Counted from the first letter of the stretch, positions 38,747 through 50,139 are shown. The stretch: DNA of 64,000 bases from Nemophila menziesii (GCA_029959085.1 JARWIR010000002.1:61496154-61560153), one strand, 5' to 3'. The notes: generated from the letters alone by a model not told the origin. Translations and numbers: made by a program.

Positions 38747-39444
38747 GAGTGTGAATAGATTTTTTTTATTTTTTTTTGTTTGAAAGTCAGTGTGAAAAGA
38801 TGAGTTTTAAGTTTTATGTTTCATTATTTTTTTAACTTTTTTTTGTTCAGATATTTTTTAATGTTTTCGGTTGTATATATATTTTTATTTTGTAACTTTA
38901 TTAGGTATATTGTAAATCCAAAATAATATTTTAGATTTTATTTATCCAAATTTTTGGACTAAATTTTTTAAATCATACTTTTATGAATTATTAACCTAAT
39001 TAACAATTATTAACTAATAGCAAGTTTTGTTATTATATTAAAAGTTATGATATAAATATTGTACATCCAATATGTAAAAGTTTTCCCCGTATTGTATATC
39101 AGAAGCATAAACATTTTATAAAATATATTTACTATATATATTGCACTCGTCTAAAAAAAAGAAAATTTACATAAATTGCACTCTCCCATGAACATTATGT
39201 GTATTATTAATGGAATTAATCGACAGAAATATAACAGCTGCGGAAATCTTTAAGTTTAACCCAAGGTCATATAACCTGAACATAGCAATCATCTTAATCC
39301 TCTTTACTGATTTTTGTACTTCCTTAGCTTTATTTTTTCTAATATATGAGGGAGCACTTTGAACTCGGAGTAAATGACTCCAATAAAATTCGATCTCAAA
39401 ATCTTGGTGTCTATGTAACCTAACCACTAGGCCAACTAACTATC

Positions 39445-40898
39445 TCACGTTTGGCTTTTTTCATACAAGATTGATATATTCTTGACATGAGCTTTCCCAC
39501 TTAGCTTTGCCATCATAAATGCTTTAGTTAACCAATCCAAACCACTCTTTTCATCATCAGTATCAGATTACGCATCAAATTCTCAGCAACATCAGCAGGT
39601 GTCATGTTTGTTTCCTCTAACAAGCGACCAATTCCAGATAATTTCAGATAAGCGAAGCATCTTCAGTTCCAGATAATTCTTTGCTAACACTTTAAATGCT
39701 TCAAATCGACAATGCTATAATTCTATATGCTTATCCATCCTCCCTCTTCGTAAAAGAGTAGGGTCAAGTTTATCAACATAATTGGTTGTGAAAATAATGA
39801 TCTTTTCTTCCCCACAGGCTGACCATAAAGGCATAAACCATCAATAGTGTTTAAAAGTCCAGATAATGTTACATGTGATTCTTTGCTTCCGGTCTCTTTC
39901 TTGATCATTTTTTCAATAGGATTCTTTTCTTCCTCATTTTCGTCTCTTTTCTTTTCCCTTTGGCCTATAAGATCAAGCGAACAGTCAATGTCTTCTATCA
40001 CAATAATCGACTTACTTAATGTCTCGATCAGTAATTTCCTTAACATGGTGTTATCTTTAACGGCAGTCAATTCAAGATCATAGATGTCATACTTTAAATG
40101 ATTAACCATGGCAGCAATCATGGTGGATTTGCCTGGAGGACCATAAAGAAGATATCCACGTTTCTAAGCCTTCACTATCTTCTTATAATATTCTTTTGCT
40201 TCACTGAATCTGGTTAAATCATCCTTAATATCTTGCTTTTTGTTCGGTTCAATTTCCAAAGTATCAAAAGTTGCTGGATGATCAAACATTACATGGCTCC
40301 ACAAGGATTTTTGACGCCCAGTACCCCAACTCTCACTCGTATGATTCGTGTATAGTTTTTGTTGCCTATTTTCTACGCTGATCGCCTTTCCCGTATCCAA
40401 GACATGTCCTACGTATCTCCCTTTAATAATATCACTATCTCTTTGGTGAAATGTAAGAGTAAAATATCTTTTATCATCGTCTCTTGGGAAAAAATATATT
40501 GATTGTTTCTTGGTAACATCCTGATTAGATGTCCACCATACTTTGATGCCTTGATAAATATCCAAGACTTCTTCATGTTCTGCCATGGTATATACTAGAG
40601 ATCTAGAATCTTGCACAAAACTGGCTTTGAGACGCTTCGCTTGATTACAACAAGTTTCATCAAGATATCTTTCAATCGCCTCATAAGCTTTACTACGCTC
40701 AAATCCAGCACCTTGATACTCATCGAATTTAAGTTCGACATAAGTATAAGTATAACTTTTCATTTTCTGAACATATCTAGTGATCCCCCCATAAAGAAAC
40801 TCGGGGGAATTATTCTTATACATTGTGTAAATGAATGCCGTCACTAAGGTCACCATAAGAGGGCGGATTTGGGGCCATATTTCCTCCATGATCATCAT
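39445..40898 (-). pseudogene. BCS1-like AAA-ATPase (plant ASD/HSR4-type) pseudogene
   Basis: A single-exon gene remnant about as long as its family (near 480 codons). From the N terminus there is a hydrophobic anchor (PLMVTLVTAFIYTMY), then the plant AAA-associated domain (YTYVELKFDEYQGAGFERSK, AKRLKASFVQDSRSLV, KLYTNH, WSHVMFDHPATFDTL). The AAA core follows: KRGYLLYGPPG and Walker B IIVIEDIDCSLDL, then FTTNYVDKLDPTLLRRGRMD. The C-terminal piece is RLLEETNMTPADVAENLMRN in a shifted frame. Lesions: a Trp codon before KRGYLLYG is TAG (40164-40166); Walker A reads GPPGKST, lacking two residues (about 40120-40145); frame shifts occur near 39815 and 39640; and a TAG follows HIEL (39715-39717). Family members are membrane-anchored ATPases of mitochondria or ER. 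This one cannot make an active product. Confidence 0.93.
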
Positions 40899-40931
40899 CT
40901 TTCTTCTATTGCATAACAGCGCAATAGAAGG

Positions 40932-40943
40932 TTTATATATATT
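40932..40943 (-). promoter_or_regulatory. Putative TATA box of the AAA-ATPase pseudogene
   Basis: On minus the sequence reads AATATATATAAA about 35 bp upstream of the first ATG (40898). The spacing would give a very short leader, so it may be a relic or chance in AT-rich DNA. Confidence 0.35.
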
Positions 40944-41239
40944 GGAAATTGGAATTGGTCGAGATTTGGTTACTTAAGGAGGAAGGTTTGTTCTCTTATT
41001 TAATCTTAGCACTTAATTTAGTTGTATTTTTAATTAAAAAGAAGTACTATTAGCCAAAAGCATCAAAGTCAACAAAAGAATAGAAAGATTCTCCTTTGCA
41101 AGCAAAAATGAAAGAGATATGTGACGAATGTAGTAATTATTTATTTAAAGAAAAGCTAATAAGCAAAGAAATTCGAATGCGTGACTTATTCAGCTGTTTG
41201 TACGTTCTTAACCAAGCTAAGTTATGTACTTGTCTCTTA

Positions 41240-41473
41240 CTCCTTCCGTCTCAAAAATATTGTCTATCAGACTAAAAATGATGTTTCAAAAATAATATCC
41301 ACTTAAAATTTCAAAACACTTTATTTCATCTTTTCCCACTATTATTTTTATTAAAATATTTAAATCTATGTTTAAATAAATATTTAAAATACTTAGTAAT
41401 AAGAAAGATAATAATTATGTTTCTTAATTTGTATGAAAAACAAAGTAGATATTATTTTTTAATACGAAGAAAG
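41240..41473. mobile_element. Stowaway-like MITE, 234 bp
   Basis: Starts CTCCTTCCGTCTCAAAAATA after a TA and ends with a partner whose reverse complement is CTTTCTTCGTATTAAAAAAT, followed by TA. The CTCC-TCCGT end and TA target are the Stowaway (Tc1/mariner) signature. The interior is AT-rich and noncoding. It lies upstream of the AAA-ATPase pseudogene. Confidence 0.75.
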
Positions 41474-41753
41474 TATAATTTATTAACTTTTATAAGCAAT
41501 AGAAGTGTAAAACATTGGGCTAATGACGAGTTTTTGTTACTCGTTACAGATTTGAAATAAAAGGGGTATTGTTGCATTTTTGAAATCCAACTACAAAAAG
41601 AAGGAAGACAAAACAACCCCTTCCCCATCTTTCCACACCAAAATTCTTTTATCTAAAAAAAACCCCTATAGAAGTTCTGCAATCACACCAACCCCCTCCT
41701 CTCTGTTTTCTTTTTTCTCCTTTTCTTATCTCTCTTCGCACTAAGATCTCACC

Positions 41754-41868
41754 TTTGCACCAAGCCGCTCTCCTGTACAAGAAAACTGCCACCTCTCTCC
41801 TTCGCACCAAGTCGTTCTCTTGTACAAGAAAACTGTCGTCTCTCACCTTCGCACCAAGCCGCTCTCCA
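41754..41868. repeat. 46-bp direct repeat, about 2.5 units
   Basis: The block TTCGCACCAAGCCGCTCTCC followed by TGTACAAGAAAACTG recurs at 41754, 41800 and 41847 with few changes. The C/T-rich sequence is unlike its AT-rich surroundings. It could be old leader or transposon-end DNA. Confidence 0.75.
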
Positions 41869-42030
41869 CCGCAAAGATAACCGCCGCCACTCGTGGACCA
41901 TTCTCCACCATCATCAAGCCCGCTTGCAATTGAAATATTTTTAACTTAATCTCATCATTTTAACCATTTTATAACCGTTGGAAGACTTTTATCGTATGAG
42001 AAGAGGGATGCAATGTGAGTTTTGTGTGTC

Positions 42031-42200
42031 TTGTGTGAAGAGATTTTCTTTTAGTTTTTTGTTCTAGGGTGAGTGTGAAGAGATTTTCTTTTTGTATTTT
42101 GTTTCAATGCGAGAGTGAAGAGATTTTCTTTTTCTTTTTTGTTCCAATTCGAGGGCGAAGAGATTTACTTTTTGATTTTTTTTCCAATTCGAGTGTGAAG
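42031..42200. repeat. 40-bp minisatellite, left part
   Basis: Units begin at 42031, 42071, 42111, 42151 and 42191, exactly 40 bp apart, each GAGTGTGAAGAGATTTTC-like and followed by a T-rich half and TTCCAATTC. The array is cut by the copia insertion at 42201 and continues at 46313. Confidence 0.9.
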
Positions 42201-42813
42201 TGTTGGAATTCATTTAAAGTTAAGTAGTATTTAAATTCATTTAAAATAAGGTATTAATATAATTCCTTTTCATGTTCTTATGGGAGAAATGGAAAAGACA
42301 TTTTTTGTGAACAAAATATCCAACATAGGAGCGGAGATAGAAAAACTAATAGTTTAAAATAACTTACCTATCTAGTGGAGGAAGACTAGTTCTTATAGTA
42401 GTCGGTGGGAAGTCAAGTCCTTTCAGCCAGAAGACAAACGTCCACCAATTACGCACCAGAAGACAAGCGTCCACCAATTACGCACTAGTCATCCGTTATA
42501 GAACTTGGTCAAGACGAGAATGTATCAAGACAACATAGTGTCCAGATTCATTGCTGGAAAAAATTCTATCTCTCTTTTCTCTAGAAACTATAGTCGTCGT
42601 TAGAATTTCCGTTAGAGATAACCGGTACACCAAAATATTTTTTTAACACCATGTTACGTTGTAATCGTTGTTGTTCTTTTCTAATTTTCTGTGCAAGTAT
42701 TTCTATTGTCATCACATTTCTATTTCTGTAATAATTAGTTTACATTAATCAAATTTTTTTTTCAGGATTTCCATTTCTTGTTTTAAAACGGTGATTTCAA
42801 TTTTCTACCAACA
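42201..42813 (+). repeat. 5' LTR of the copia element (internally deleted)
   Basis: Runs from TGTTGGAATTC to CTACCAACA (TG...CA). It is 613 bp against 962 bp for the 3' LTR. Two blocks are missing: about 200 bp between CCTATCT and AGTGGAGGAAG, and about 145 bp after CATTGCTGG. The second loss removes the TATA region present in the 3' LTR. Confidence 0.9.
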
Positions 42814-42857
42814 ATTTAAAAAAGATATTTGTTTACATCACCGTTTGTTTTTCTGAA

Positions 42858-43720
42858 ATGGCTTTTCCACTCTCGGTTGTTGCTTCACCATTGAACGCAA
42901 AGGCTTTCCCGACGTGAATAAGTTGGAGCCCCTTAATAGTTCCAACTACAAGCGTTGGGAAAGAATATGATCAGTCTTGAACAGTATGATCTCGACTTTG
43001 CTATAGTCGAGCCTCCTTCACTTATGGTGGACAATGGAGCTCTTACTGAACAAGAACATGCTAGACATCTCGCCCTAGAAGCCAAGTTCAAAATATTTAA
43101 TACCATGGCTCGGGGTTGGATGTTGAACAATGTATCGAATCCCATTTTTGATCTTCTTGCTGAAGAAAAATCGACAAAGGTCATATGGGAAACTCTTGAG
43201 AAGAAGTATGGGGCTGATGGTTCCGGTAAAAAGAAATACGTCAGCGGTAATTGGTACAACTTTACCTTGACTGATCAGAAACCTATGACTGAAGAACTCC
43301 ATATGTATGAAAACCTATGTGCAGAGGTAACCGCCGAAGGAATGAAGATGTGCGAAGTTTTCCAAGCCAACATCTTGCTTGAGAAATTTCCCCCATCATG
43401 GATTGAATAACATAACCACCTCAAACACAAAAAGAAGGAAATGACCCTGCAAGAGCTCATTAGCCACATGCAAGTCGAAGAAGCCAATCGACTCAAGGAT
43501 AAGTCAATTTCTTTCCCTTCTCATTCCTCAAAGGCTAACCTTGTCAAAATTTCTGGGCATGGTAACAAGGACAGGTTTGAAGGTAATGGAAAACAACAAG
43601 GAACTAACAACTCCAACAAACTTAATGGAAGGTTTAAAACTTCTGGGAAGATTTAGAAACCTAAGGGTGCTTGTTATTGTTGTGTTAAAGGGGGACATAG
43701 AGCTTTTGAATGTACTCTTA
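42858..43720 (+). pseudogene. copia gag remnant
   Basis: Starts MAFPLSVVASPLNAKAF, then after a frameshift reads VNKLEPLNSSNYKRWERI. The long open part (42955-43410) reads EQYDLDFAIVEPPSLMVDNG and continues with the gag_pre/UBN2-type region KVIWETLEKKYGADGSGKKK. A TAA after PPSWIE and a TAG near 43654 break it. A complete zinc knuckle, CYCCVKGGHRAFEC, follows at about 43670-43711. In a working element gag builds the virus-like particle and binds RNA. Confidence 0.85.
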
Positions 43721-43799
43721 GAGTTACTCCTAATCCAAAACCTATTGCAAACCTAACTGAAACTGAAGAGATAATCGTCGCGGTAATGGTTGAGGTTTA

Positions 43800-44590
43800 C
43801 TTGGTGGTAACAAAAGCGAGTGGATCCTTGACACAGGGGTCTCAGGACACTTTTGTGCAAACAAAGTCCTGATCAAAAAGTTCGAGGAAGATCTTTGAGA
43901 TAAATGATGTTCTCTTCGTCCCCTCGCTCCGTAGGAACTTCGTCTCCGGAGCTCTTCTTAATAAAGTGGGACTCAAACTAGTTTTTGAGGGGGTGGGGGA
44001 ATAATTATTACCAAATGAGTTTGTGTGAAAAGGGTATTTACATAATGGTTTGTTTGTCTTAAATACTGTAACACATGACTAGTACCAAAGTGATGAGTTT
44101 GTGGGGAGGGATTCTTCTTCTCAAATAAGGGTTTGTGTGATTGAACCTTGTAACCTCTAATAAGGACATTTCTAATTCTGTTTTTCTATTTGAATGTTAA
44201 GATGTGTGGAATGGTAGATTAGGCTACCTTTCTTTTCTCTTCCATTAAAAGGCTAAAAAATTTCTTGGACTAATAAGGTCGATGACTTTATATATTTATA
44301 TGATACGTGTAGAGTCCAAACTTGTGAGGAAACGACCCTTTTAATATGAAACCAAGAGAATTCTAAACTACTAGAATTTTTTTATTCATACCTAAATGCT
44401 TTTATAAATTCCGCTGGTAAAGGAGAAAACCCATACTATATAACCTTCATAGGATACTATTCTAGGTTTATGAGAGTATATCTCCTAGTACTATAAGTGA
44501 AACGGAACATATGTTTATAATATATAAGGTCGAGGTTGGAAACCAACTATTTTACTAAATCGAAAATACTTAAGACTTGAATGTTGTTCA
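43800..44590 (+). pseudogene. copia protease and integrase remnants
   Basis: SEWILDTGVSGHFC (about 43817-43858) is the aspartic protease active-site region with an intact DTG. It is followed by VLFVPSLRRNFVSGALLN, the usual sequence between protease and integrase. A short FSSIKRLKNFL-like piece (about 44230-44270) and YKVEVGNQLF (about 44515-44550) mark the pre-integrase and integrase parts. All are interrupted by stops. The rest of pol is absent, and 44590-45340 holds only scrambled 3' untranslated sequence. Confidence 0.7.
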
Positions 44591-45350
44591 GAATTCCTTA
44601 AATTAGGTTTGTGACTTTAACGGAATTATTGACGAACTTAGTGCCTTGCATACCCCTACGTTATGACATAGCTAAAGGCTATGGTAATAGAATCTGGCCC
44701 ACTAACTCAAATGTGGAGGTGTCTAGCAAAGTTTCTCGAGTTTTAAGTACGGTCGCTGTTGGACTGAATACAATATACTCAATAGTCATACGAAATGACG
44801 TGAATGTATAAACCGTTCTAATGAATTCATAGACACTCGTGGCGGTCCTATTGAGAAGGACTTTATGAATTCCCTTATAAGGCGTATCATTCTAGAAATA
44901 ACACAAGGATGAGTGTTAACCTCATAATGAATTCATAGTCATTATATGGTGGTACTTTTGAGAAGGACTTGATGAATTCATGGTCAAAAGTGAGACACAA
45001 CGTTCATGATAGAAATTAGAGAGACGTCCTTAATAATCTTATATGAATCTGTCCACAAAGTTCATGGCCTGCAAGGAGGCGGTTCTTAGAGAAGGAATTG
45101 ATGAACTAACTGAAGGGTGATGTTCAAAGGAACCATAACTTTCACTAGAGTAGAGTATGTGCTATGAGGGTCTCAATCAAAAACCTTTAAGTTCAAGAGT
45201 AAGTTCACTTAAACGAAATTTGGTGGTTGCCTCACTTCACTACGTGTCAATTCAAATCATAAGATATTGCCACTTAAGTACAATTCACCCAAATACTGAA
45301 AGTTATGGAAACATGTTCACGTTCTCTCCCACAGACCCTGGTTGGGGGAT

Positions 45351-46312
45351 TTTTGGAATCCATTAATAGTTAAGTAGTGTTTAAATTCATTTAAAACAAG
45401 GTATTAATATAATTCCTTTACATGTTCTTATGGGAGAAGTGGAAAAGACATATTTTGTGAAGAAAATGTCTCACATAGGAGCGGAGATAGAAAAGCTAGT
45501 AGTTTAAAATAGATTCCTATCTCAAACTTTCAAAAGAACCAAAGGCTATGAAAACCAAAAGGGAAAAGGCAAATCCCCACACGCGCGCACCACCACCCGC
45601 CTGTCCCGGCTCGGCGTGGGCGTGGGCCGTGGGCTCGTGGGGGAGTTGGGGAGTCAAAAAATGAAAAGTGAAACTAGTTTTTTGGAAGAGGCTCTAGTGG
45701 AAGAAGACTAGTTCTTATAGTAGTCGGTGGAAAGTCAAGTCCTTTCAGCCAGAAGACAAACGTCCACCAATTACACACCAGAAGACAAGCGCCCACTAAT
45801 TACACACCATTCATCCGTTACAGAACTTGGTCAACACTGAAATGTATCAAGACAACATAGTGTCCGGATTCATTGCTGGAAATTAAAACGTGTGTAACAT
45901 ATGAGTCAACCAAAACCGTCAATCAATCGCGGACCAATTATGGAGACAATTAAGGTCATTAACTGGGACGTTTCTGCAAAGCCTCTCCTCACCGACTCCC
46001 CTATAAATACAATTCTTTCCCTCCTTGTCTTATTTACGAAACACACCAAAAAAGAAAAAATTCTATCTCTCTTCTCTCTAGAAACTATAGTCGTCATTAG
46101 AATTTCATTTAGAGATAACCGGTACGCCAGAATATCTTTTTTAACACCATATTACGTTGTAATCATTGTAGTTATTTTCAAATTTTCCGTGTTAGTGTTC
46201 CTATTGTAATCGCATCTATATTTCTCTAATAGTTACTTTACATTAATCGAAATTGTTTTTTCTGGATTTCCATTTCTTGTTTTAAAACGGTGATTTCAAT
46301 TTTCTACCAACA
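45351..46312 (+). repeat. 3' LTR of the copia element
   Basis: Starts TTTTGGAATC, where the expected TG terminus has become TT, and ends CTACCAACA. It keeps a G/C-rich block (about 45575-45640), direct short repeats around CCAGAAGACAA, and a TATA box. The mutated end would prevent integration. Confidence 0.88.
46002..46008 (+). promoter_or_regulatory. TATA box in the copia 3' LTR
   Basis: TATAAAT within CCCCTATAAATAC, about 300 bp before the LTR end, in the normal place for the retrotransposon promoter. Related LTRs in the window have the equivalent (TATAAATA at 51105-51112). Confidence 0.6.
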
Positions 46313-46458
46313 TGAAGAGATTTATCTTTTGTTTTTTGATCCAATGCGAGTGTATAGAGATCTTCTTTTTGTTTTTTTGTTCCAAAGTGAGAGTGAAGAG
46401 ATTTTCTTTTTGTTTTATTGTTTCAGTTCGAGTGTGAAAGAGATTTTTATTTTATTTT
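46313..46458. repeat. 40-bp minisatellite, right part
   Basis: Continues the array interrupted at 42200. Units near 46313, 46348, 46389 and 46430 keep the GAGAGTGAAGAGATTTTC core with a T-rich tail. Its first bases are the copy of the TGAAG target duplication. Confidence 0.88.
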
Positions 46459-46539
46459 ATCATGTTTCATTTTTTTAACATAATATAAATGTTTCATTGT
46501 TTTGCAGAAAATATTCGTTTGAAACAACTGCTGAAGATG

Positions 46540-46705
46540 GTCTTTGAATTGGGTACATACACACATGGGTACACACACATGTTGTTATCAAATTGGGTAC
46601 GTACCCACCTAGGTACTCACACCTTCTGTCTTTGAATTTGGTACTTAACCACCTAGGTACACACACCTGCTGTCTTCGAATTGGGTACATACCCAAGTGC
46701 TTATA
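46540..46705. repeat. 44-bp direct repeat with GGGTACGTACCC palindromes
   Basis: About four units start near 46540, 46584, 46628 and 46672. Each has TTTGAATTGGGTAC, then ACCTAGGTACACACACCT-like sequence. The 12-bp perfect palindrome GGGTACGTACCC is at 46595-46606, and diverged forms recur as far as 47120. The rest of 46706-47437 is AT-rich with no gene. Confidence 0.8.
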
Positions 46706-47437
46706 GTTCAACCTGAGCTAATTTGTAACTAGCTTAATTTGTTCTTTATATATTATTTTTCAAGAGATCTCAAACTAATTTAATTTCTATTTTAGCATTT
46801 TGGTGGTGGATGCAGCTTTCTTTTGGAATTCTTGTTCTTTACTTCTACTTTTCCTATACCTTGAACTAGGTAGATACCTAGCTGGGTATATACTCCACGT
46901 GGACATTGACCTTAACATGGACAAAACCCAATTGTATTTATACCCAAATGATACTAGGGACTATAATGAAATTATATAAAAAATGTCTTCATAACAATTA
47001 TAAAACAAACATGTGTACGTGCCCAGGCAGAATAAATTTGAGTTAAAAATTATTGGGTACGTAACCCGGTACATACCCAGCGGGTTAATTTACAAGAGGG
47101 GGTATGATTAATTGGGTACGAATCTACCAGATTAATTAAAATAATTAAGTAGATAAAAAACAAAAATCGGTCACTTTCTCTCTCGAGTCCGAAAAAGGGT
47201 ATAAAAGTAAAATGATCAATTTAAAAAAAATAGAATTAGACGTTTTATAAGATTTTTTTATAGGCCTTGAAAATTAACATTTGTGGGATTAATTAATTTG
47301 TAGTTTCCTCATAATAAAGATCCAATATACAAATACTTGTAAAAGGAGTACCATGGAACTAACATATACATCGTCTTTGTCTTGATCACAAAATACCGAA
47401 TGATTTTATAAGAAGGAATAATTTTTCAACTCCTAGT

Positions 47438-48540
47438 TGTTGGAAAAATTGTAGTCACTAGTTTTTTAAAAATAGAAATGGATTCCTAAAAGAACAAAGG
47501 ATAAATTATTTCGAATTAAAGTAACACTAAACTATTACAGTTAATAAGAAAAATGAAAGTTACACGGAATAGAGAAAGGAACAATTACACAGTATGTAAA
47601 ATTTGCTTTTAAAAGATATTTCGGTCGTGCAAGTATCTCTAACAGAGGTTCTACTCTAGTAATTTCAGAATATTGAGAGAGGAGTAGAGAGTATTCTTTT
47701 CTGAATTCTTAGCTTTATAGAGTTTGCAAATGGGAGAGGTCTTTTATATATAGGTGAGGAAAAGGCCTCCAGAATCATCACAATAAATGGAATTTAAGGA
47801 CTCCTTTATTGTTTTAGTTTTGCATTTTACACCTTTTGAATTTGCAGCATGAACCTGGAATCTTTACTAGATCATGGTTCATTACAGTTTGACCAAGTCT
47901 TGTAACTGCTGATCCTTGATAAAATATTTTTAGTTCAATGAGTCTTTAATATATGGACGTTTCATCTTTTTGTTCGAAGGTTATGAAGTGCCAACGACAC
48001 CATAAGTACCAGCCATACAACACTAGTTCACTTAAAAATTTATTTCATTTATCATTTTTTTTACCACCCAAACACCCCAACTCCTCAACTCACCCACGTC
48101 CCATGCCGTCGCCGCCACTGGGCCGGGCTGGTGGTGGTGTGCGCGTGTTTGGGCCTTTTCCTATTCTCTTTTAGCTTTCATAGCCTTTATTTCCTTTGGG
48201 ATGGATTGAGAGGTAAGAACTTATATACTTATTTTTTCTCTTCTCTATTTCATATGTGGAACTTTTTACTCAATAAAACGATTTTTTCCATATCTCCCAA
48301 TAGAAAGGAAAATTGAGAAAGGGAAACCATTTTAAATAATGATTTTTCAATGGTTTTCTTCTCATCTTGCATGTGGAACTATTCAATTCATGAGTAGATT
48401 TTCCACTTTTTCCATAGGATCGTGGAGAAGTCACTAAATAATTCAATATTAATTGTTAACTTCAACAATCCCCAACTCAGGGTCTTTATGAGAGAAGGTA
48501 AACAGATATCCATAACTGCCAGCAGTTGGGTGAATCGTAC
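47438..48540 (-). mobile_element. Truncated copia element, 3' LTR plus internal tail
   Basis: On minus an LTR runs from 48467 (TGTTGAAGTTAACAATT) to 47438 (ending TTTTTCCAACA), 1030 bp. It shares with the 3' LTR at 45351 the AGGCTATGAAA, ACACGCGCACACCACCACC and ACTTGGTCAA blocks. It has a TATA-like box at about 47741-47752. Beyond 48467 about 70 bp of internal sequence match the copia 3' untranslated region up to the purine tract. The rest of the element is gone. Confidence 0.8.
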
Positions 48541-48945
48541 TTATATGGAAATATATTCAAAAGTGATTTTCAGATTTTAAAACGCTTTCAAAGTTCTAAA
48601 AGCATTTTTAAATGGGAGCTAAGAAGTGTTAAGGCTGCTCACTTATGTCTCTTTAAAATATCCACTATAGGATTATGTAATTTAAAATACTTATATCATT
48701 TTTATACTGTTAAATTTTATTTTATATGCATATGATCATGTATTATTAATCTGCAGTATTTTCACTGTAAAAAAAGTGAGAGTTAAATACAATATGTACC
48801 AATAAATTTTAAGAAAAGAATTTACCCATATATCAATATATCCCATATTTTCCTGAGCATATGTAACTAAATTCCTCACATCAGAAGCCTCTTAAACACC
48901 ACATGTTATATCCTTGTTATTTGCTGGAATATTTGGAATGAAAAT

Positions 48946-49305
48946 ATGAAATGCTTTCACAAAAGTGAAGGATTGAACAAAGTGGGTATCATCACCAAAA
49001 CTAAGGATTTAATATATAGATTATTTTTTAAAGATGTGAGTACTAAAGCAGATAAATCTAGTATTACGAGCTCCAGAGTAATTAAGAATAGTAATCCTAC
49101 TTTAGTTGACGAGGCCCATATTGTTTGGATGTGTGATGCATCTTTTAAAGCTTGTATCGTAGATGTAAGATTAGTAAGATTATTGAAGGTGAAGCCTGGG
49201 CGATCACCCTGGCCTTTCGGCCAGCCCAGCATTTTCCTAATTAGAGTATGTCTTTTTACTCTGACAACCTTCATATATATCATTACTCTATATATATTTG
49301 GGTAA
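48946..49305 (+). other. ORF with a possible RNase H-like start, unidentified
   Basis: A 119-codon ORF. The segment TLVDEAHIVWMCDASFKACI could be the first strand of an RNase H-like fold of a plant LINE (the D in CDASF), but the following motifs are missing. A minus-strand ORF covers the same bases, so the coding status is doubtful. The 48541-48945 stretch holds no gene. Confidence 0.2.
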
Positions 49306-49350
49306 TATGTTTTTGGGTGGTATATATCATTACTCTATATATCATTACTC
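49273..49350. mobile_element. Terminal fragment of the 59206-type Mutator-like MITE
   Basis: Bases 49315-49335 are identical to the right terminal repeat of the element at 59206-59397 (GGTGGTATATATCATTACTC core). The shorter end ATATATCATTACTC occurs twice more within 80 bp. No left end was found. Confidence 0.65.
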
Positions 49351-50139
49351 TATATATATATGTAGGCCCTTGGTCGAAATATGGAGTAGTCCCCAAGTTA
49401 AGGAGACCAAATCTTACTAAAATCTGTATTCCTAAATTGTAGGACAGGATAAATTCTTGCAGATTGTTTTGGTCATATCTCATTCGTTACTTATTGGATT
49501 TTAATGTACTTTATATGGAAATTACCGCAATTCAAAGATCTATTTGCTCATTAAACGGATCCTCCAAATTTGTAACCAATTTTCCGTATCATATAATTAA
49601 TGGACGTATTTCTAGTATGGCAGACTCTTTACTTATCCAAACTTTTCCTTTTCAATTATGACTAAGAGGTTTTCCATGTTTTTATTAACTTATTATGATT
49701 ATCCCAAGGTGAATCAGCTTCCAATACCTAAGTGGTACACAAATAATACACAAGTTACGCGCAAAAGCTGATAAAATAACAAAACACCTACAACTAGACA
49801 AGAATGTGTAAAGTAAAACCATATGGGGGAAATCCAAAAATTAAGTACTAGATACCCTTAAAATGATGTCTCGTGACTACATTATTCTATCACATAAATG
49901 GAGAGATCTTGGGTATAAACTAAACCTTTTTCGTAGCTTTTACAACACGGTTGTGCGTTGTACCACATAGGTCTGTGCAAAGCCTTGAATTTCATATACT
50001 GTGGCACGGTATATAAATTATGTGATACGATAGTCACTGATACGGTCATGTAGTGTACTGCATGGGTTGGTGGTTATACCATAACCAACCCTTCCTATCG
50101 GCCTAAAAATTGTATTCTTCATTAAATCGACATTATTCA

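Larger units (their letters stand above)
42201..46312 (+). mobile_element. Ty1/copia LTR retrotransposon, degenerate, 4.1 kb
   Basis: Bounded by two related LTRs and a perfect 5-bp target duplication, TGAAG (42196-42200 and 46313-46317). Between the LTRs are gag, a protease remnant and a scrap of integrase. A recognisable reverse transcriptase is missing. A purine tract (GGTTGGGGGA) precedes the 3' LTR. The internal part is only about 2.5 kb, so most of pol has been deleted. Multiple stops and frameshifts mean it cannot move unaided. Confidence 0.92.

Noticed and set aside
41649..41846. 65-codon minus-strand ORF (RREVAVFLYRRAAWCKG-like)
   Set aside because: It is an artefact of the 46-bp C/T-rich direct repeat and has no recognisable domain.
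42955..43410. Intact host protein reading of the 151-codon ORF
   Set aside because: The region is copia gag inside a defined LTR element with a target duplication, and frameshift and stop codons lie on both sides.
45351..46312. 3' LTR as a solo LTR
   Set aside because: A matching 5' LTR, internal gag/pol and a shared 5-bp target duplication are present.
47438..48467. Solo LTR on minus
   Set aside because: About 70 bp of internal sequence with the purine tract adjoin it, so it is a truncated element. The flanking 5-mers also do not match.
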